DNA from: Tsukamurella tyrosinosolvens
GTDB lineage: Bacteria > Actinomycetota > Actinomycetes > Mycobacteriales > Mycobacteriaceae
Direction of reading: 5' to 3'
Assembly: GCF_900104775.1 (NCBI RefSeq)
Contig: NZ_FNSA01000003.1
Location: 806,001-870,000 of the forward strand
Length of the DNA: 64,000 nucleotides
A model generated the notes under the pieces. It worked only from the letters and a program-made list of their open reading frames with translations. It ran no database searches and was not told the DNA's origin. The position numbers and the translations under genes are program-made. Each line of letters begins with the position of its first letter. Position 1 is the first letter of the stretch. Of this stretch, positions 1-7,892 are shown piece after piece.

Positions 1-505
1 CGCCGTCCACGTAGCCGGCGAGGTCCTCGGCGGGCCAGCCGACCTTGAGCAGCAGTTGCTTGAGGTGGCCGCGCTCCGACGGGTGCACGACGACGGTGTC
101 GTCGTCGATGCGGGCGCCGACCATCGGCGCGATCTTCTTGTGCCGCAGCACCTCCTCCAGCACCGCGCGGTCCAGCGAGACCAGGGTGAGGCCGTGCACG
201 GGGCTCTTCACCAGCTGCAGCCGTCCGTACCGGCTCATGGTGTCCACGACGTCCACCAGCAGCGGCTGCGGCACCGGGTACCGCGAGAAGCTGACGAGGG
301 CGTCCACCACCTGCTCCGCGTCGTGCCCGGCGGCGCGCGCGTTCCACAGAGCCAGCGGTGTCACGCGATAGGTGTGCACGTGCTCCGGCGCGCGCTCGAG
401 CTCGGCGAAGGGCGCGATCGCGGCGCGTGCGGCGCCGGCCAGCTCGTGGTCGACCTCCAGCAGGAGGGTCTTGTCGGACTGGACGATGAGGGGTCCGTCG
501 GTCAT
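1..505 (-). CDS. xpb: XPB-type DNA helicase, N-terminal part (gene runs off the window)
   Basis: About 168 N-terminal residues of an actinobacterial XPB/Ercc3 superfamily 2 helicase, beginning MTDGPLIVQSDKTLLLEVDH at an ATG ending at 505. The stretches with HVHTYRVTPLALWNARAAGH, VSFSRYPVPQPLLVDVVDTM and VVVHPSERG match the mycobacterial family (M. tuberculosis Rv0861c) closely from memory. The family unwinds DNA 3'-5' in an ATP-dependent way and is linked to DNA repair. The catalytic Walker A and DEAH motifs lie beyond the window edge, so only the N-terminal DNA-damage-recognition-like region is seen. Its stop and any downstream partner are not visible. Confidence 0.93.
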   Translation of the reverse strand, partial: MTDGPLIVQSDKTLLLEVDHELAGAARAAIAPFAELERAPEHVHTYRVTPLALWNARAAGHDAEQVVDALVSFSRYPVPQPLLVDVVDTMSRYGRLQLVKSPVHGLTLVSLDRAVLEEVLRHKKIAPMVGARIDDDTVVVHPSERGHLKQLLLKVGWPAEDLAGYVDG

Positions 506-1207
506 CTATCCATTGTGCCGCGCCGGGCGGAACTCCTGCTCGTCGCCGTTGTCGCGGACCACGACGCCGGCCTCGCCGAGCCGCAGCCGCAGGTCGCGAG
601 CGGTGGGCGCGCGCTTCTCGGCCCGGGCCACCGCGCGCTCGCGCAGCAGCGCCTCGACGTCCGGATCCACGTCGCCGCGGCCCTGCACGAACCGCGTGTA
701 CTCGGCCTCGTACGGATCCGCGTCGCCGCGCCACGGGTAGCACGCGTCGGTGAGGGCCCTGGCGATCCCGGCCTTGGGCACCCCGTCGGTGCCCGCGGCC
801 GCGAGGAGGCGGCCCCGTCGGTCCAGGAAGGTCAGCTCGCCGCCCCGCCCGAGGAAGGCCTCGCCGATCTCGTCGCGCGCCATCCAGCGGCGGTGGCCGC
901 CCGCGGCGAGCTCCACGCGATCGTCGGCCACGGTCAGCGCCGCGACCTCGTGCTGCCACGCCGCGACCAGGATGATGCCGCCGATCAGGCCGACGACCGT
1001 GAGTACCCCGGCGGCGACGCCGACCGGCAGCTGGGCGGCGATGCGCAGCGGCCCGGGGGAGCCGTCGAGGGTGCGCTCCAGCCACCCGACCAGGCCGCGC
1101 ACGATCAGGCCGAGGACGGCGCCGAGCGCGGTGGTCGCGGAGACGGTCGCGAGCTGCAGCGCGCGGGAGACGCCGATCGTCCTGGTGGGGGCGGCGGTGG
1201 TGGTCAT
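506..1207 (-). CDS. YqeB-family membrane protein
   Basis: 233 residues. Two hydrophobic helices near residues 20-45 and 58-85 are followed by a soluble PH-like segment and a C-terminal stretch with CYPWRGDADPYEAEYTRFV and a closing GVVVRDNGDEQEF. This layout is typical of the actinobacterial YqeB family, whose function is unknown. The ATG lies inside the end of the upstream tetR (4-base overlap), so the two are translationally coupled. The stop falls directly before the xpb ATG on the same strand. The probable role is a membrane protein controlled by its TetR partner; substrate or partner cannot be inferred. Confidence 0.75.
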   Translation of the reverse strand: MTTTAAPTRTIGVSRALQLATVSATTALGAVLGLIVRGLVGWLERTLDGSPGPLRIAAQLPVGVAAGVLTVVGLIGGIILVAAWQHEVAALTVADDRVELAAGGHRRWMARDEIGEAFLGRGGELTFLDRRGRLLAAAGTDGVPKAGIARALTDACYPWRGDADPYEAEYTRFVQGRGDVDPDVEALLRERAVARAEKRAPTARDLRLRLGEAGVVVRDNGDEQEFRPARHNG

Positions 1208-1785
1208 GCGTTCTCCGTTCGCAGGTAGGCGAGGGCGGCGCGGCGCACATCGGGCCGGACGTCGCCGTCCGCGAGGTGCGCGCCGTCGGTCAGGGCGACG
1301 AGGAAGGCCGCGGCGTGCGCGGGATCGAGGCCGGGGTCGAAGGCCCCGTCGGCCTGGCCCCGCGCGATGATCTCGGCGAGGGCGCCCCGGACCAGCCCGT
1401 CCGCTGTGGCGACGATCTCGGCGAGCGCCGGATCGGCGGGAACACGGCGGATGATCTCGGCGACGAGGCCGGGGGCGACGGGGTCGACGGCCGACTCGGC
1501 GAGCGCGTCGACCACGATCGCGATGGCCGCGCGCGGATCGGGCTCGGCGAGCGCCCGGTCGCGGAGCGTGGCGTTGCGCTCGACGTCGGCGTCGAACAGG
1601 GCGCGGAAGAGGCCTGCCTTGTCGGTGAAGTAGTAGAAGACGGTGCCGGAGCTGACGCCGGCGCGCGTCGCGATGTCCGCGGCGCGGGCGCGCTCGAAGC
1701 CGGCGGCGGAGAACTCCGCGGCCGCCGCGTCCAGGATGGCGGCGCGGCGGCGGGCGGTGAGAGCGGGGTCGACGGTGCGGGCCAT
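1204..1785 (-). CDS. TetR-family transcriptional regulator
   Basis: 193 residues. The N-terminal helix-turn-helix spans about residues 12-58 (AILDAAAAEFSAAGFERARA, then IATRAGVSSGTVFYYFTDKA), a standard TetR_N signature. The C-terminal ligand-binding part is not assignable to a ligand. It overlaps the YqeB-like gene by 4 bases and probably controls this pair and itself. A -10-like TATTCT (complement at 1792-1797) ends six bases before the ATG at 1785, implying a leaderless message, and a short palindrome at 1804-1817 lies just upstream of that -10. Confidence 0.88.
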   Translation of the reverse strand: MARTVDPALTARRRAAILDAAAAEFSAAGFERARAADIATRAGVSSGTVFYYFTDKAGLFRALFDADVERNATLRDRALAEPDPRAAIAIVVDALAESAVDPVAPGLVAEIIRRVPADPALAEIVATADGLVRGALAEIIARGQADGAFDPGLDPAHAAAFLVALTDGAHLADGDVRPDVRRAALAYLRTENA

Positions 1786-1803
1786 GCCCCGAGAATATAT
1801 ATA

Positions 1804-1817
1804 ACTGAGCGATCAGT
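1804..1817. promoter_or_regulatory. Candidate TetR operator
   Basis: ACTGAGCGATCAGT is an inverted repeat with 5-base arms (ACTGA/TCAGT) and a further central match. It lies immediately upstream of the putative -10 of the tetR gene ending at 1785. Autoregulation by that TetR protein is inferred from position only. Confidence 0.5.
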
Positions 1818-1820
1818 CAA

Positions 1821-2240
1821 TCAATTGTCGGCGAGGCGACGGGCGAGCACCGGCACCACGATCGCGGCCGCGGCGACGTGCGTGAGGATCAGGACCGCGG
1901 CCGACGCCGCGTCGAAGCCGAAGGTCAGGTCCGGCACGATCGACAGCACGAGCAGCGCGACGCACGTGCGCACGAACGTCGAGCGCGGGTGCCGGGCGCG
2001 CCGCGCCAGCACGGCGGCGATGCCCACGGCGATCAGCGAGAAGATCATCGTGAGCTGCGCGAACCCGAGCAGGGGGATCGCGGAACCGTCGGGTCCGGCG
2101 AAGCTGACGCCCGCGGTGGACGCGACCGCGGCGATCGCGGTGGTGGCGACCGAGGCGACGACGGCGGCGCCGATGCCGTGCTTCCACACGGGCAGGCGGT
2201 CGGTGCGGACGGGTGCGGTGGTGGTGGCGGTGGTGCTCAT
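1821..2240 (-). CDS. DUF6069-family four-helix membrane protein
   Basis: 139 residues with four hydrophobic segments (about 20-45, 55-78, 88-108 and 112-132), matching the small actinobacterial DUF6069 family of unknown function. A short Thr-rich N-terminus precedes helix one. It lies upstream of the tetR gene on the same strand with a 35-base gap that contains the tetR promoter, so it may be separately transcribed or read through. No catalytic motif is visible. Confidence 0.65.
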   Translation of the reverse strand: MSTTATTTAPVRTDRLPVWKHGIGAAVVASVATTAIAAVASTAGVSFAGPDGSAIPLLGFAQLTMIFSLIAVGIAAVLARRARHPRSTFVRTCVALLVLSIVPDLTFGFDAASAAVLILTHVAAAAIVVPVLARRLADN

Positions 2241-2432
2241 GGCGTGCTCCTCAGCGGTGGTGACGGTGCCCGGGGTGGGCGCGTCCTACCCCTTCCACGA
2301 ACGGGGTCGACGGATTTCGACATCGGCGCTGCGAAGAATTTCCCGGGGTGGTGTCGTATCGGTACGCCTGCGTTCGTAGTGAGGGTGAAGGGCGGCCACC
2401 GGGGCCGCCCGACGACCGAGAGGAACGAGATC

Positions 2433-2795
2433 ATGACGCACTACCTGCTCTCCGTGCACGGCCCCGTCGAGCGTGGCGACTTCGGCGACTACGGCACCAA
2501 GGAGGCGATGGAGGAGGCGTTCGCGCGGACCGACGCCTTCAACGAGCAGCTCAAGGCAGACGGCTACTGGGTGTTCGCGGGCGGGCTCGCCGAGGCGACC
2601 ACCGCCACCGTCGTCGACGGCCGCGGCGACAAGCCGATCATCACCGACGGCCCGTACCTCGAGTCGAAGGAACTCATCGGCGGCTTCTGGGTCGTCGACG
2701 CCCCGGACCTCGACGTCGCGCTCCGGCTCGCGGCCGAGGGCTCCAAGACGTGCGGCGGCACCGTCGAGGTCCGCGCCTTCGACGGGCTGGCGTGA
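2433..2795 (+). CDS. YCII/DGPF-domain protein
   Basis: 120 residues beginning MTHYLLSVHGP; a GAGGAACGA ribosome-binding site precedes the ATG. It carries the YCII-related fold with the signature around TDGPYLESKELIGGFWVVDAPD, corresponding to the DGPF motif (here DGPY). Such proteins are encoded next to ECF42-type sigma factors in actinobacteria. The stop overlaps the start of the sigma-factor gene (GTGA), so the two are coupled. The biochemical role of DGPF proteins is unsettled; a stress-response accessory or enzyme role is inferred. Confidence 0.85.
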   Translation: MTHYLLSVHGPVERGDFGDYGTKEAMEEAFARTDAFNEQLKADGYWVFAGGLAEATTATVVDGRGDKPIITDGPYLESKELIGGFWVVDAPDLDVALRLAAEGSKTCGGTVEVRAFDGLA

Positions 2796-4003
2796 CCGAC
2801 GCCGGCACCGCGCTCGACCGGGTCTTCCGCGAGGAGTACGGCCGGGTCATCGCCTCGCTCGTCCGCCGCTTCGGCGACATCACGATCGCCGAGGACGCGG
2901 CGGGCGAGGCGATCCTCGCCGCCGCGGAGAAGTGGCCCGAATCCGGCATCCCGCCGAACCCCGGTGCCTGGCTCACCACCACCGCGGGTAACCGCGCGAT
3001 CGACCGGATCCGGCGCGAGAACCAACGCGACAACAAGCACAGGGCGGCCGAGATGATCCACGACGACTCCGGCCCCGAGCCGACCGGCGCGGTCGAGGAC
3101 GACCGGCTGCGGCTGATCTTCACCTGCTGCCACCCGGCGCTCGCGCCCGAGGCCCGGGTCGCCCTCACCCTGCGCCTGCTCGGCGGCCTGACGGTGCCCG
3201 AGATCGCGAACGCCTTCCTCGTCGCCGAGACCACGATGGGCCAGCGCATCACCCGCGCCAAGAAGAAGATCGCCGCCGCCCGGATTCCCTACCGCGTGCC
3301 GGCGGCCGCCGACCTGCCCGATCGTGTCGACGGAGTGCTGACGGTGCTCTTCCTCGTCTTCAACGAGGGATACCTGGCCAGCGGCGACGGCGCGCCGATC
3401 CGGGAGGAGCTCAGCGCGGAGGCGATCCGGCTGACGCGCCTGGTCCGCGGGCTGCTGCCCGACGATCCCGAGGTCACGGGCCTGCTCGCCCTGATGCTGC
3501 TCACCGAGGCCCGCCGCGAGGCGCGGGTGCGCGGCGGGCAGCTCGTCCCGCTCGACGAACAGGACCGCGCGGGCTGGGACCGCGCCGCCATCGCCGAGGG
3601 CCACGGCCTGGTCCGCGAATGCCTCGCGATCAACCGCCCCGGCCGGTACCAGATCCTCGCCGCGATAGGCGCCGTCCACACCGACGCCCCGAGCGCCGAC
3701 GCCGTCGACTACGCGCAGGTCGTCGCGCTGTACGACCAGCTGCTGATGATCGACGGATCCCCGATCGTGCGACTCAACCGGGCGGTCGCCGTCGCCGAAC
3801 TCGACGGGCCCGAGGTCTCGCTCGCGCTCATCGACCCGCTGCCCCTGGACGGCTACCACCCCTGGCACGCCACCCGCGCGCACCTGCTGCGCAAACTCGG
3901 GCGCACCGCCGAGGCCAAGGACGCCTACGACGCGGCGATCGCCGCCACCTGCAACACCGCCGAGCGCGCCTACCTCACCCGCAAGCGCGGCGAACTGGTC
4001 TGA
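2792..4003 (+). CDS. ECF42-like RNA polymerase sigma factor with long C-terminal extension
   Basis: 403 residues from a GTG that overlaps the YCII stop. Sigma region 2 covers about residues 8-75 (REEYGRVIASLVRRFGD, then AWLTTTAGNRAIDRIRRE) and region 4 about residues 105-165 (FTCCHPALAPEARVALTLRL, VPEIANAFLVAETTMGQRI). A further ~230-residue helical, TPR-like extension with FNEGYLAS and LNRAVAVAELDGP is typical of ECF42 proteins, which lack a classical anti-sigma gene. The pairing with a YCII gene supports the assignment. The extension probably regulates activity or promoter recognition (family knowledge). No anti-sigma gene is seen nearby. Confidence 0.88.
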   Translation: MTDAGTALDRVFREEYGRVIASLVRRFGDITIAEDAAGEAILAAAEKWPESGIPPNPGAWLTTTAGNRAIDRIRRENQRDNKHRAAEMIHDDSGPEPTGAVEDDRLRLIFTCCHPALAPEARVALTLRLLGGLTVPEIANAFLVAETTMGQRITRAKKKIAAARIPYRVPAAADLPDRVDGVLTVLFLVFNEGYLASGDGAPIREELSAEAIRLTRLVRGLLPDDPEVTGLLALMLLTEARREARVRGGQLVPLDEQDRAGWDRAAIAEGHGLVRECLAINRPGRYQILAAIGAVHTDAPSADAVDYAQVVALYDQLLMIDGSPIVRLNRAVAVAELDGPEVSLALIDPLPLDGYHPWHATRAHLLRKLGRTAEAKDAYDAAIAATCNTAERAYLTRKRGELV

Positions 4004-4004
4004 G

Positions 4005-6182
4005 CTACTCCACCGGCTCCGCGGTGGTCACGCGGTGCAGGGCGAACCGGCGGGTCGCGTCACCGTCGAGCGCGGAGAGTTGCCCGTGTCGCACCGACTC
4101 GGGCACGACGACGTGCCGCGTGAACACGCCGTTCGCGTCCACGTAGCCCAGCCTTACCGCCCGGCCCTCGCCCGCGGCGGACTGCAGCAGCTCCATCAGC
4201 TCCGGGCCGGACGTGCGGGGACCGTCGTCCGACGGGACGTCCTGCCGCCGGATCTGCACCGCCGCATCGGCGAGCTGCTCGAGCGTCGGCTGCGCCGCCG
4301 GGGGACGGGGGCGCGGCGACGGCAACCGGATCGCGGCGGGCCGCAGGTCGACGACGACGCCCCGCGAGTCCTCGGCGGCGGCGTTGAAGCCTGCGGCCGC
4401 GAGCCCCGCGACCAGGTCCGACAGGGGGACCTGGGCGATGAGCACCGTCGGCGCGACGGCCCGCAGCGCGAGCGCCTCGGCGGCGGGGGAGGCGAGGACC
4501 GCGGCGATGAGCGCGGGGTCGTCCGATCGGAGGAAGGAGCCGGCGACGCCCGCGCGCAGCGCGCCGTGCCGCCGCGCGACGTCGTCGACCAGGTACGTCA
4601 GGCCCTGCGGCACCGGCGTCACCGAGTGCGCGACGAAGAAGGCGTGCACCTCCGCCGACGTCCGGCCGGCGTCCAGTGCGCGCCGTACCGACGCGTCGGT
4701 CACGCGGTACACCGCGGCGCCGCCCGCCGACTCGAGGTCCGCGACCAGCGCGACCGCCGCCGCGAAATCGTGCGTCGTGGGACCGGGAATGGTCAGCGTG
4801 AGATCGGCCTGGAGCAGGAACTCCTCGACGGGCTTCGGCAGCGCCGCGGCCATGGCCTGTGCGGGGTCGGTGGTGCGGGCCGCGCGGCCGGCGGAGGTGA
4901 GGGCGCCGCCCGCCACCAGGCCGACGATCTGCGCCTGGTCGACGATGCCGGCGATCGCGTCCAGCGTGAGCCTGCGGTACCAGGACGGATGCGCGAACCG
5001 GGCGGCGGCGTGCAGGTCGGGCACGGCGGGGGCGGTGCCGGGCGGCGCGAGGGCCAGGGCGTCGAGCACGGCAGCGCGGTCCTGCGGGGCGACGGTGCTG
5101 CGTGCCGCCCGGTGCAGCGGCCCGACGATGCCCTCCTCGCCGCGGGTGCCGATGAGCGCCGGCTGCCGGCGCAGCTCCAGCCAGGTGCGGGCCAGCAGCG
5201 CCCAGCGCTCGGCGGGCGCGGACCGCTGCCACTCGTCGACCGCGACGGTCGGCGCGAACACCGAGTCCTCTTCACCGTCGAGCTCGCCCTCGGAGATCAG
5301 CGCGGCCGCCGCGAGCAGCTCCAACAGCAGCGCGGCGCGGTCCTCGGCCAGGCCCGCGGCCTTGGCGACCCGGCGCAGCTCGCGGATGCCGATGCCGCCG
5401 GCCTTCACCCGCTGCGCCGGGACCGCGCCCAGCACGTCGAGCACGTCGTCGGCGTGCCGCAGCAGCTCCAGCGCCGCGACCGCGCCGGCCCCGTCGGCGC
5501 CGGGGACGGGCGGACCGTCGAGCACGGGCTGCTTGAGGGACGCGCCCAGGGGGAGCTCGCCCCGCAATCGCGCGCGGACCTCCCACGGCAGCTCGACGGT
5601 CTGGTGGTCGACGCGCGCCAGCAGGCCGGACGCGAGCATGCGCTGCACCGGATGGTCGGGGGACGTGCCCGGACCCGCGGCGGCCGTGCGGCCCAGTGGT
5701 GAGCCCTCCGCGAGGCGGTCCAGCAGCGCGCGCTCGTCGGGGCCCGCGGCGGCGAGGGCGGCGTCGATGGCGCCGAGGTCGGGCGGGGTCGTCAGCTGGG
5801 TCGAGCGCCACGGCAGCGCCTCGCGGGCGGCGGCCGTCGTGTGCAGGATGTCGTCGCCCCAGGCCAGCGCCAGATCGCGGAGCTTCTCCGCCGACGCGAG
5901 CACCTGCTTCTTGAGCGCCCGGCCCCGGAGCCGGCGGGCCAGTGCGTCCGCATCCAGTGGCTCGGCGAGGAGCAGCTCGAGAACGGCCAGGTCGGGCAGG
6001 GTGAGTCGCTCCGCGACGCGGCCCAGCGAGGACGGGCTGCCCAGGCGGCTCGCGAGGACGGCGAAGCCGGCGGGGACGGGCGTCGCGACGTCGCGCCGGG
6101 CGTCGAGCAGCGCCGCGATCTCGGCGTCGGTGCGCGTCCGCAGCCACGCCGCGGGGCCCGTCGACGACGTATTACTGCTCAC
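4005..6182 (-). CDS. Helicase-associated protein (Rv0862c-like)
   Basis: 725 residues using the GTG at 6182, which lies six bases downstream of a -10-like TACGCT (complement at 6189-6194). A longer reading to 6431 exists, but it would overlap the opposite-strand gene at 6222-6416 and adds residues without family character. The protein matches the actinobacterial helicase C-terminal/XPB-associated family that accompanies xpb in mycobacteria (Rv0862c position). It is Ala/Leu-rich with winged-helix-like segments; no ATPase motif is visible. It may assist XPB in DNA repair. It converges on the ECF sigma gene, 1 base apart. Confidence 0.75.
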   Translation of the reverse strand: MSSNTSSTGPAAWLRTRTDAEIAALLDARRDVATPVPAGFAVLASRLGSPSSLGRVAERLTLPDLAVLELLLAEPLDADALARRLRGRALKKQVLASAEKLRDLALAWGDDILHTTAAAREALPWRSTQLTTPPDLGAIDAALAAAGPDERALLDRLAEGSPLGRTAAAGPGTSPDHPVQRMLASGLLARVDHQTVELPWEVRARLRGELPLGASLKQPVLDGPPVPGADGAGAVAALELLRHADDVLDVLGAVPAQRVKAGGIGIRELRRVAKAAGLAEDRAALLLELLAAAALISEGELDGEEDSVFAPTVAVDEWQRSAPAERWALLARTWLELRRQPALIGTRGEEGIVGPLHRAARSTVAPQDRAAVLDALALAPPGTAPAVPDLHAAARFAHPSWYRRLTLDAIAGIVDQAQIVGLVAGGALTSAGRAARTTDPAQAMAAALPKPVEEFLLQADLTLTIPGPTTHDFAAAVALVADLESAGGAAVYRVTDASVRRALDAGRTSAEVHAFFVAHSVTPVPQGLTYLVDDVARRHGALRAGVAGSFLRSDDPALIAAVLASPAAEALALRAVAPTVLIAQVPLSDLVAGLAAAGFNAAAEDSRGVVVDLRPAAIRLPSPRPRPPAAQPTLEQLADAAVQIRRQDVPSDDGPRTSGPELMELLQSAAGEGRAVRLGYVDANGVFTRHVVVPESVRHGQLSALDGDATRRFALHRVTTAEPVE

Positions 6183-6221
6183 CGATACAGCGTAGACACC
6201 GGGGCATGTCAGAATAGCGGC
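6183..6221. promoter_or_regulatory. Divergent leaderless promoters
   Basis: Minus-strand -10 TACGCT (complement at 6189-6194) is six bases from the GTG at 6182. Plus-strand -10 CAGAAT (6210-6215) is six bases from the GTG at 6222. No ribosome-binding site precedes either start. Confidence 0.5.
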
Positions 6222-6416
6222 GTGTCTGAGACCTCGAATGCGAAGAAGCCCGGCTACGTCGACAACGGCTGGCCGCAGGGTGCCGACGGCCACGCCGACC
6301 ACGCCGTGAACGAGCTGGCCGCTCCGGTGGTCGGTGCGCTGTCGCCGTTCGGCGAGCTGGAGTTCCCGCAGCAGCACATCCCGTACGTGCACCCGTCGAC
6401 CCGGATCAACCGCTGA
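6222..6416 (+). CDS. Small conserved actinobacterial protein (Rv0863 position)
   Basis: 64 residues from a GTG, too short to have been obvious among longer frames: it opens [20 protein letters not shown] and ends with [11 protein letters not shown]. The position between the helicase-associated gene and moaC equals that of M. tuberculosis Rv0863. It lacks membrane segments and cysteines; function is unknown. Its TGA overlaps the proposed CTG start of moaC (CTGA), so it is probably the first gene of the moa operon. Confidence 0.6.
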   Translation: MSETSNAKKPGYVDNGWPQGADGHADHAVNELAAPVVGALSPFGELEFPQQHIPYVHPSTRINR

Positions 6417-6892
6417 CCGGAGAGCTGACACACATCGACGATGCGGGCGCCGCCCGCATGGTCGACGTGTCCGCCAAGGCCGTCACCGCCCGCACGGCGG
6501 TCGCGGCCGGAATCTTCCGCACGACGGAGGCGGTCGTCGCCGCGATCGCCGACGGTGCGGTCCCCAAGGGCGACGTGCTCGCCACCGCCCGCATCGCGGG
6601 CATCATGGCGGTCAAGCGCACGGCCGACCTGATCCCGCTGTGCCACCCGCTGCCGATCTCCGGCGTGACCGTCGACCTGGAACCGTCGGGCGCCGAGATC
6701 GCCGTCACCGCCACCGTGCGCTGCACGGGACGGACGGGCGTCGAGATGGAGGCGCTCACCGCCGTCGCGGTCGCGGGACTGACCCTGCACGACATGGTCA
6801 AGGCACTCGACCCCGCCGCCGTCATGACGGACGTCCGCGTGCTCACCAAGGACGGCGGCAAGACCGGCCACTGGGAGAGATCAGATGACTGA
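6413..6892 (+). CDS. moaC: Cyclic pyranopterin monophosphate synthase MoaC, probable CTG start
   Basis: MoaC forms cyclic pyranopterin monophosphate in molybdenum-cofactor synthesis. The core from the first ATG (6458) reads [12 protein letters not shown] and contains [17 protein letters not shown] and [20 protein letters not shown], the family signatures. The in-frame upstream residues [14 protein letters not shown] match the normal MoaC N-terminus, so the true start should be upstream of 6458, yet no ATG, GTG or TTG exists there. A CTG at 6413 overlaps the previous stop as CTGA and gives 159 residues, close to the usual about 160. This start is inferred; the conservative alternative is 6458-6892 (144 residues). 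It overlaps mog by 8 bases. Confidence 0.85.
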   Translation: MTGELTHIDDAGAARMVDVSAKAVTARTAVAAGIFRTTEAVVAAIADGAVPKGDVLATARIAGIMAVKRTADLIPLCHPLPISGVTVDLEPSGAEIAVTATVRCTGRTGVEMEALTAVAVAGLTLHDMVKALDPAAVMTDVRVLTKDGGKTGHWERSDD

Positions 6893-7385
6893 ACCGCTCC
6901 GCCCGTCCCGCGACCGCTGCGCCACCGTCGTGGTCGCCTCCACCCGTGCCGCCCTCGGCGAGCGCGAGGACACCACCGGCCCCGCCATCGCGGCGTGGCT
7001 CGGCGAGCGCGGCTTCGAGGTCTACGGGCCCGTCGTCGTGCCCGACGGCGAGGAGGTGGGCGCCGCGATCCGCTCCGCCGTCCGCCGCGGCGACGCCGTC
7101 GTGCTCACCACCGGAGGCACCGGGCTCACGCCCTCCGACCGCACACCCGAGGAGACGCGCGGCGCGCTGACCTTCGAGATCCCCGGCCTCGCCAACGCCA
7201 TCCGCACGTCGGGCCTGCCCGACGTCCCGACGACGGTGCTCAGCCGCGGACTCGCGGGCGTCGCCGGCTCGTCGCTCGTGGTGAACCTGCCGGGCTCGTC
7301 GGGCGGGGTCCGCGACGGCCTCGCCGTGCTCGACGGCGTCCTCGTTCACGCGCTCGACCAGATCCGCGGCGGCGACCATGGCTGA
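6885..7385 (+). CDS. mog: Molybdopterin adenylyltransferase-like protein (MogA/MoaB)
   Basis: 166 residues. It contains the molybdopterin-binding motif [20 protein letters not shown] (about residues 72-91) and NLPGSSGG near residue 138, which define the MogA/MoaB family that activates molybdopterin by adenylation before molybdate insertion. It overlaps moaC by 8 bases and moaE by 8 bases, a tightly coupled operon in the Rv0864-Rv0866 order. The length is normal for the family. MogA cannot be separated from MoaB by eye. Confidence 0.9.
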   Translation: MTEPLRPSRDRCATVVVASTRAALGEREDTTGPAIAAWLGERGFEVYGPVVVPDGEEVGAAIRSAVRRGDAVVLTTGGTGLTPSDRTPEETRGALTFEIPGLANAIRTSGLPDVPTTVLSRGLAGVAGSSLVVNLPGSSGGVRDGLAVLDGVLVHALDQIRGGDHG

Positions 7386-7818
7386 GAAGCCCGCGGCGGA
7401 GGTCGTCTTCGCCCGGGTGACCGAGGAGCCGATCGACCTGGCCGCGCACGAGGCGGCCGTGACGCGGCCCGAGGCGGGCGCTGTCGTCGGCTTCATCGGG
7501 GCCGTGCGCGATCACGACGGTGGCCGCGGCGTGACGGGTCTGGAGTACTCGGCGCACCCCACCGCGGAGCGCGTCATCGCGGAGGTCGTGCAGCGTGAGG
7601 CGGACGCCGCCGAGGGCGTGCGGGCGGTCGCGGTCTCGCACCGCGTGGGCCCGCTGGCGATCGGGGACGCGGCGCTCGTCGTCGCGGTCGCGGCCGATCA
7701 TCGCGCCGCGGCGTTCGCGACGTGCGCGCGTCTCGTCGACGCGGTCAAGGAAGCGCTCCCCGTGTGGAAGCACCAGCTGTTCCGGGACGGAACAGACGAG
7801 TGGGTCGGCAGCGCGTAG
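7378..7818 (+). CDS. moaE: Molybdopterin synthase catalytic subunit MoaE
   Basis: 146 residues. The motif [22 protein letters not shown] (split about residues 38-60) and the C-terminal [20 protein letters not shown], with the family lysine in WKHQ, identify MoaE, which with MoaD inserts the dithiolene sulfurs of molybdopterin. It overlaps mog by 8 bases and is the last gene of the run starting at 6222. Its partner MoaD is encoded 2.3 kb away on the other strand (10057-10296). Confidence 0.93.
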   Translation: MAEKPAAEVVFARVTEEPIDLAAHEAAVTRPEAGAVVGFIGAVRDHDGGRGVTGLEYSAHPTAERVIAEVVQREADAAEGVRAVAVSHRVGPLAIGDAALVVAVAADHRAAAFATCARLVDAVKEALPVWKHQLFRDGTDEWVGSA

Positions 7819-7892
7819 CCGCCGACCCACCCTTCAGCCGGTTCGTCCAAGAGTGACCGGTACTCCGCGCACGTCGTGACCTTCGTGGGGTC

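Noticed and set aside
2564-3883. 439-residue minus-strand frame opposite the sigma factor
   Set aside because: No family features; the plus strand has clear sigma regions 2 and 4.
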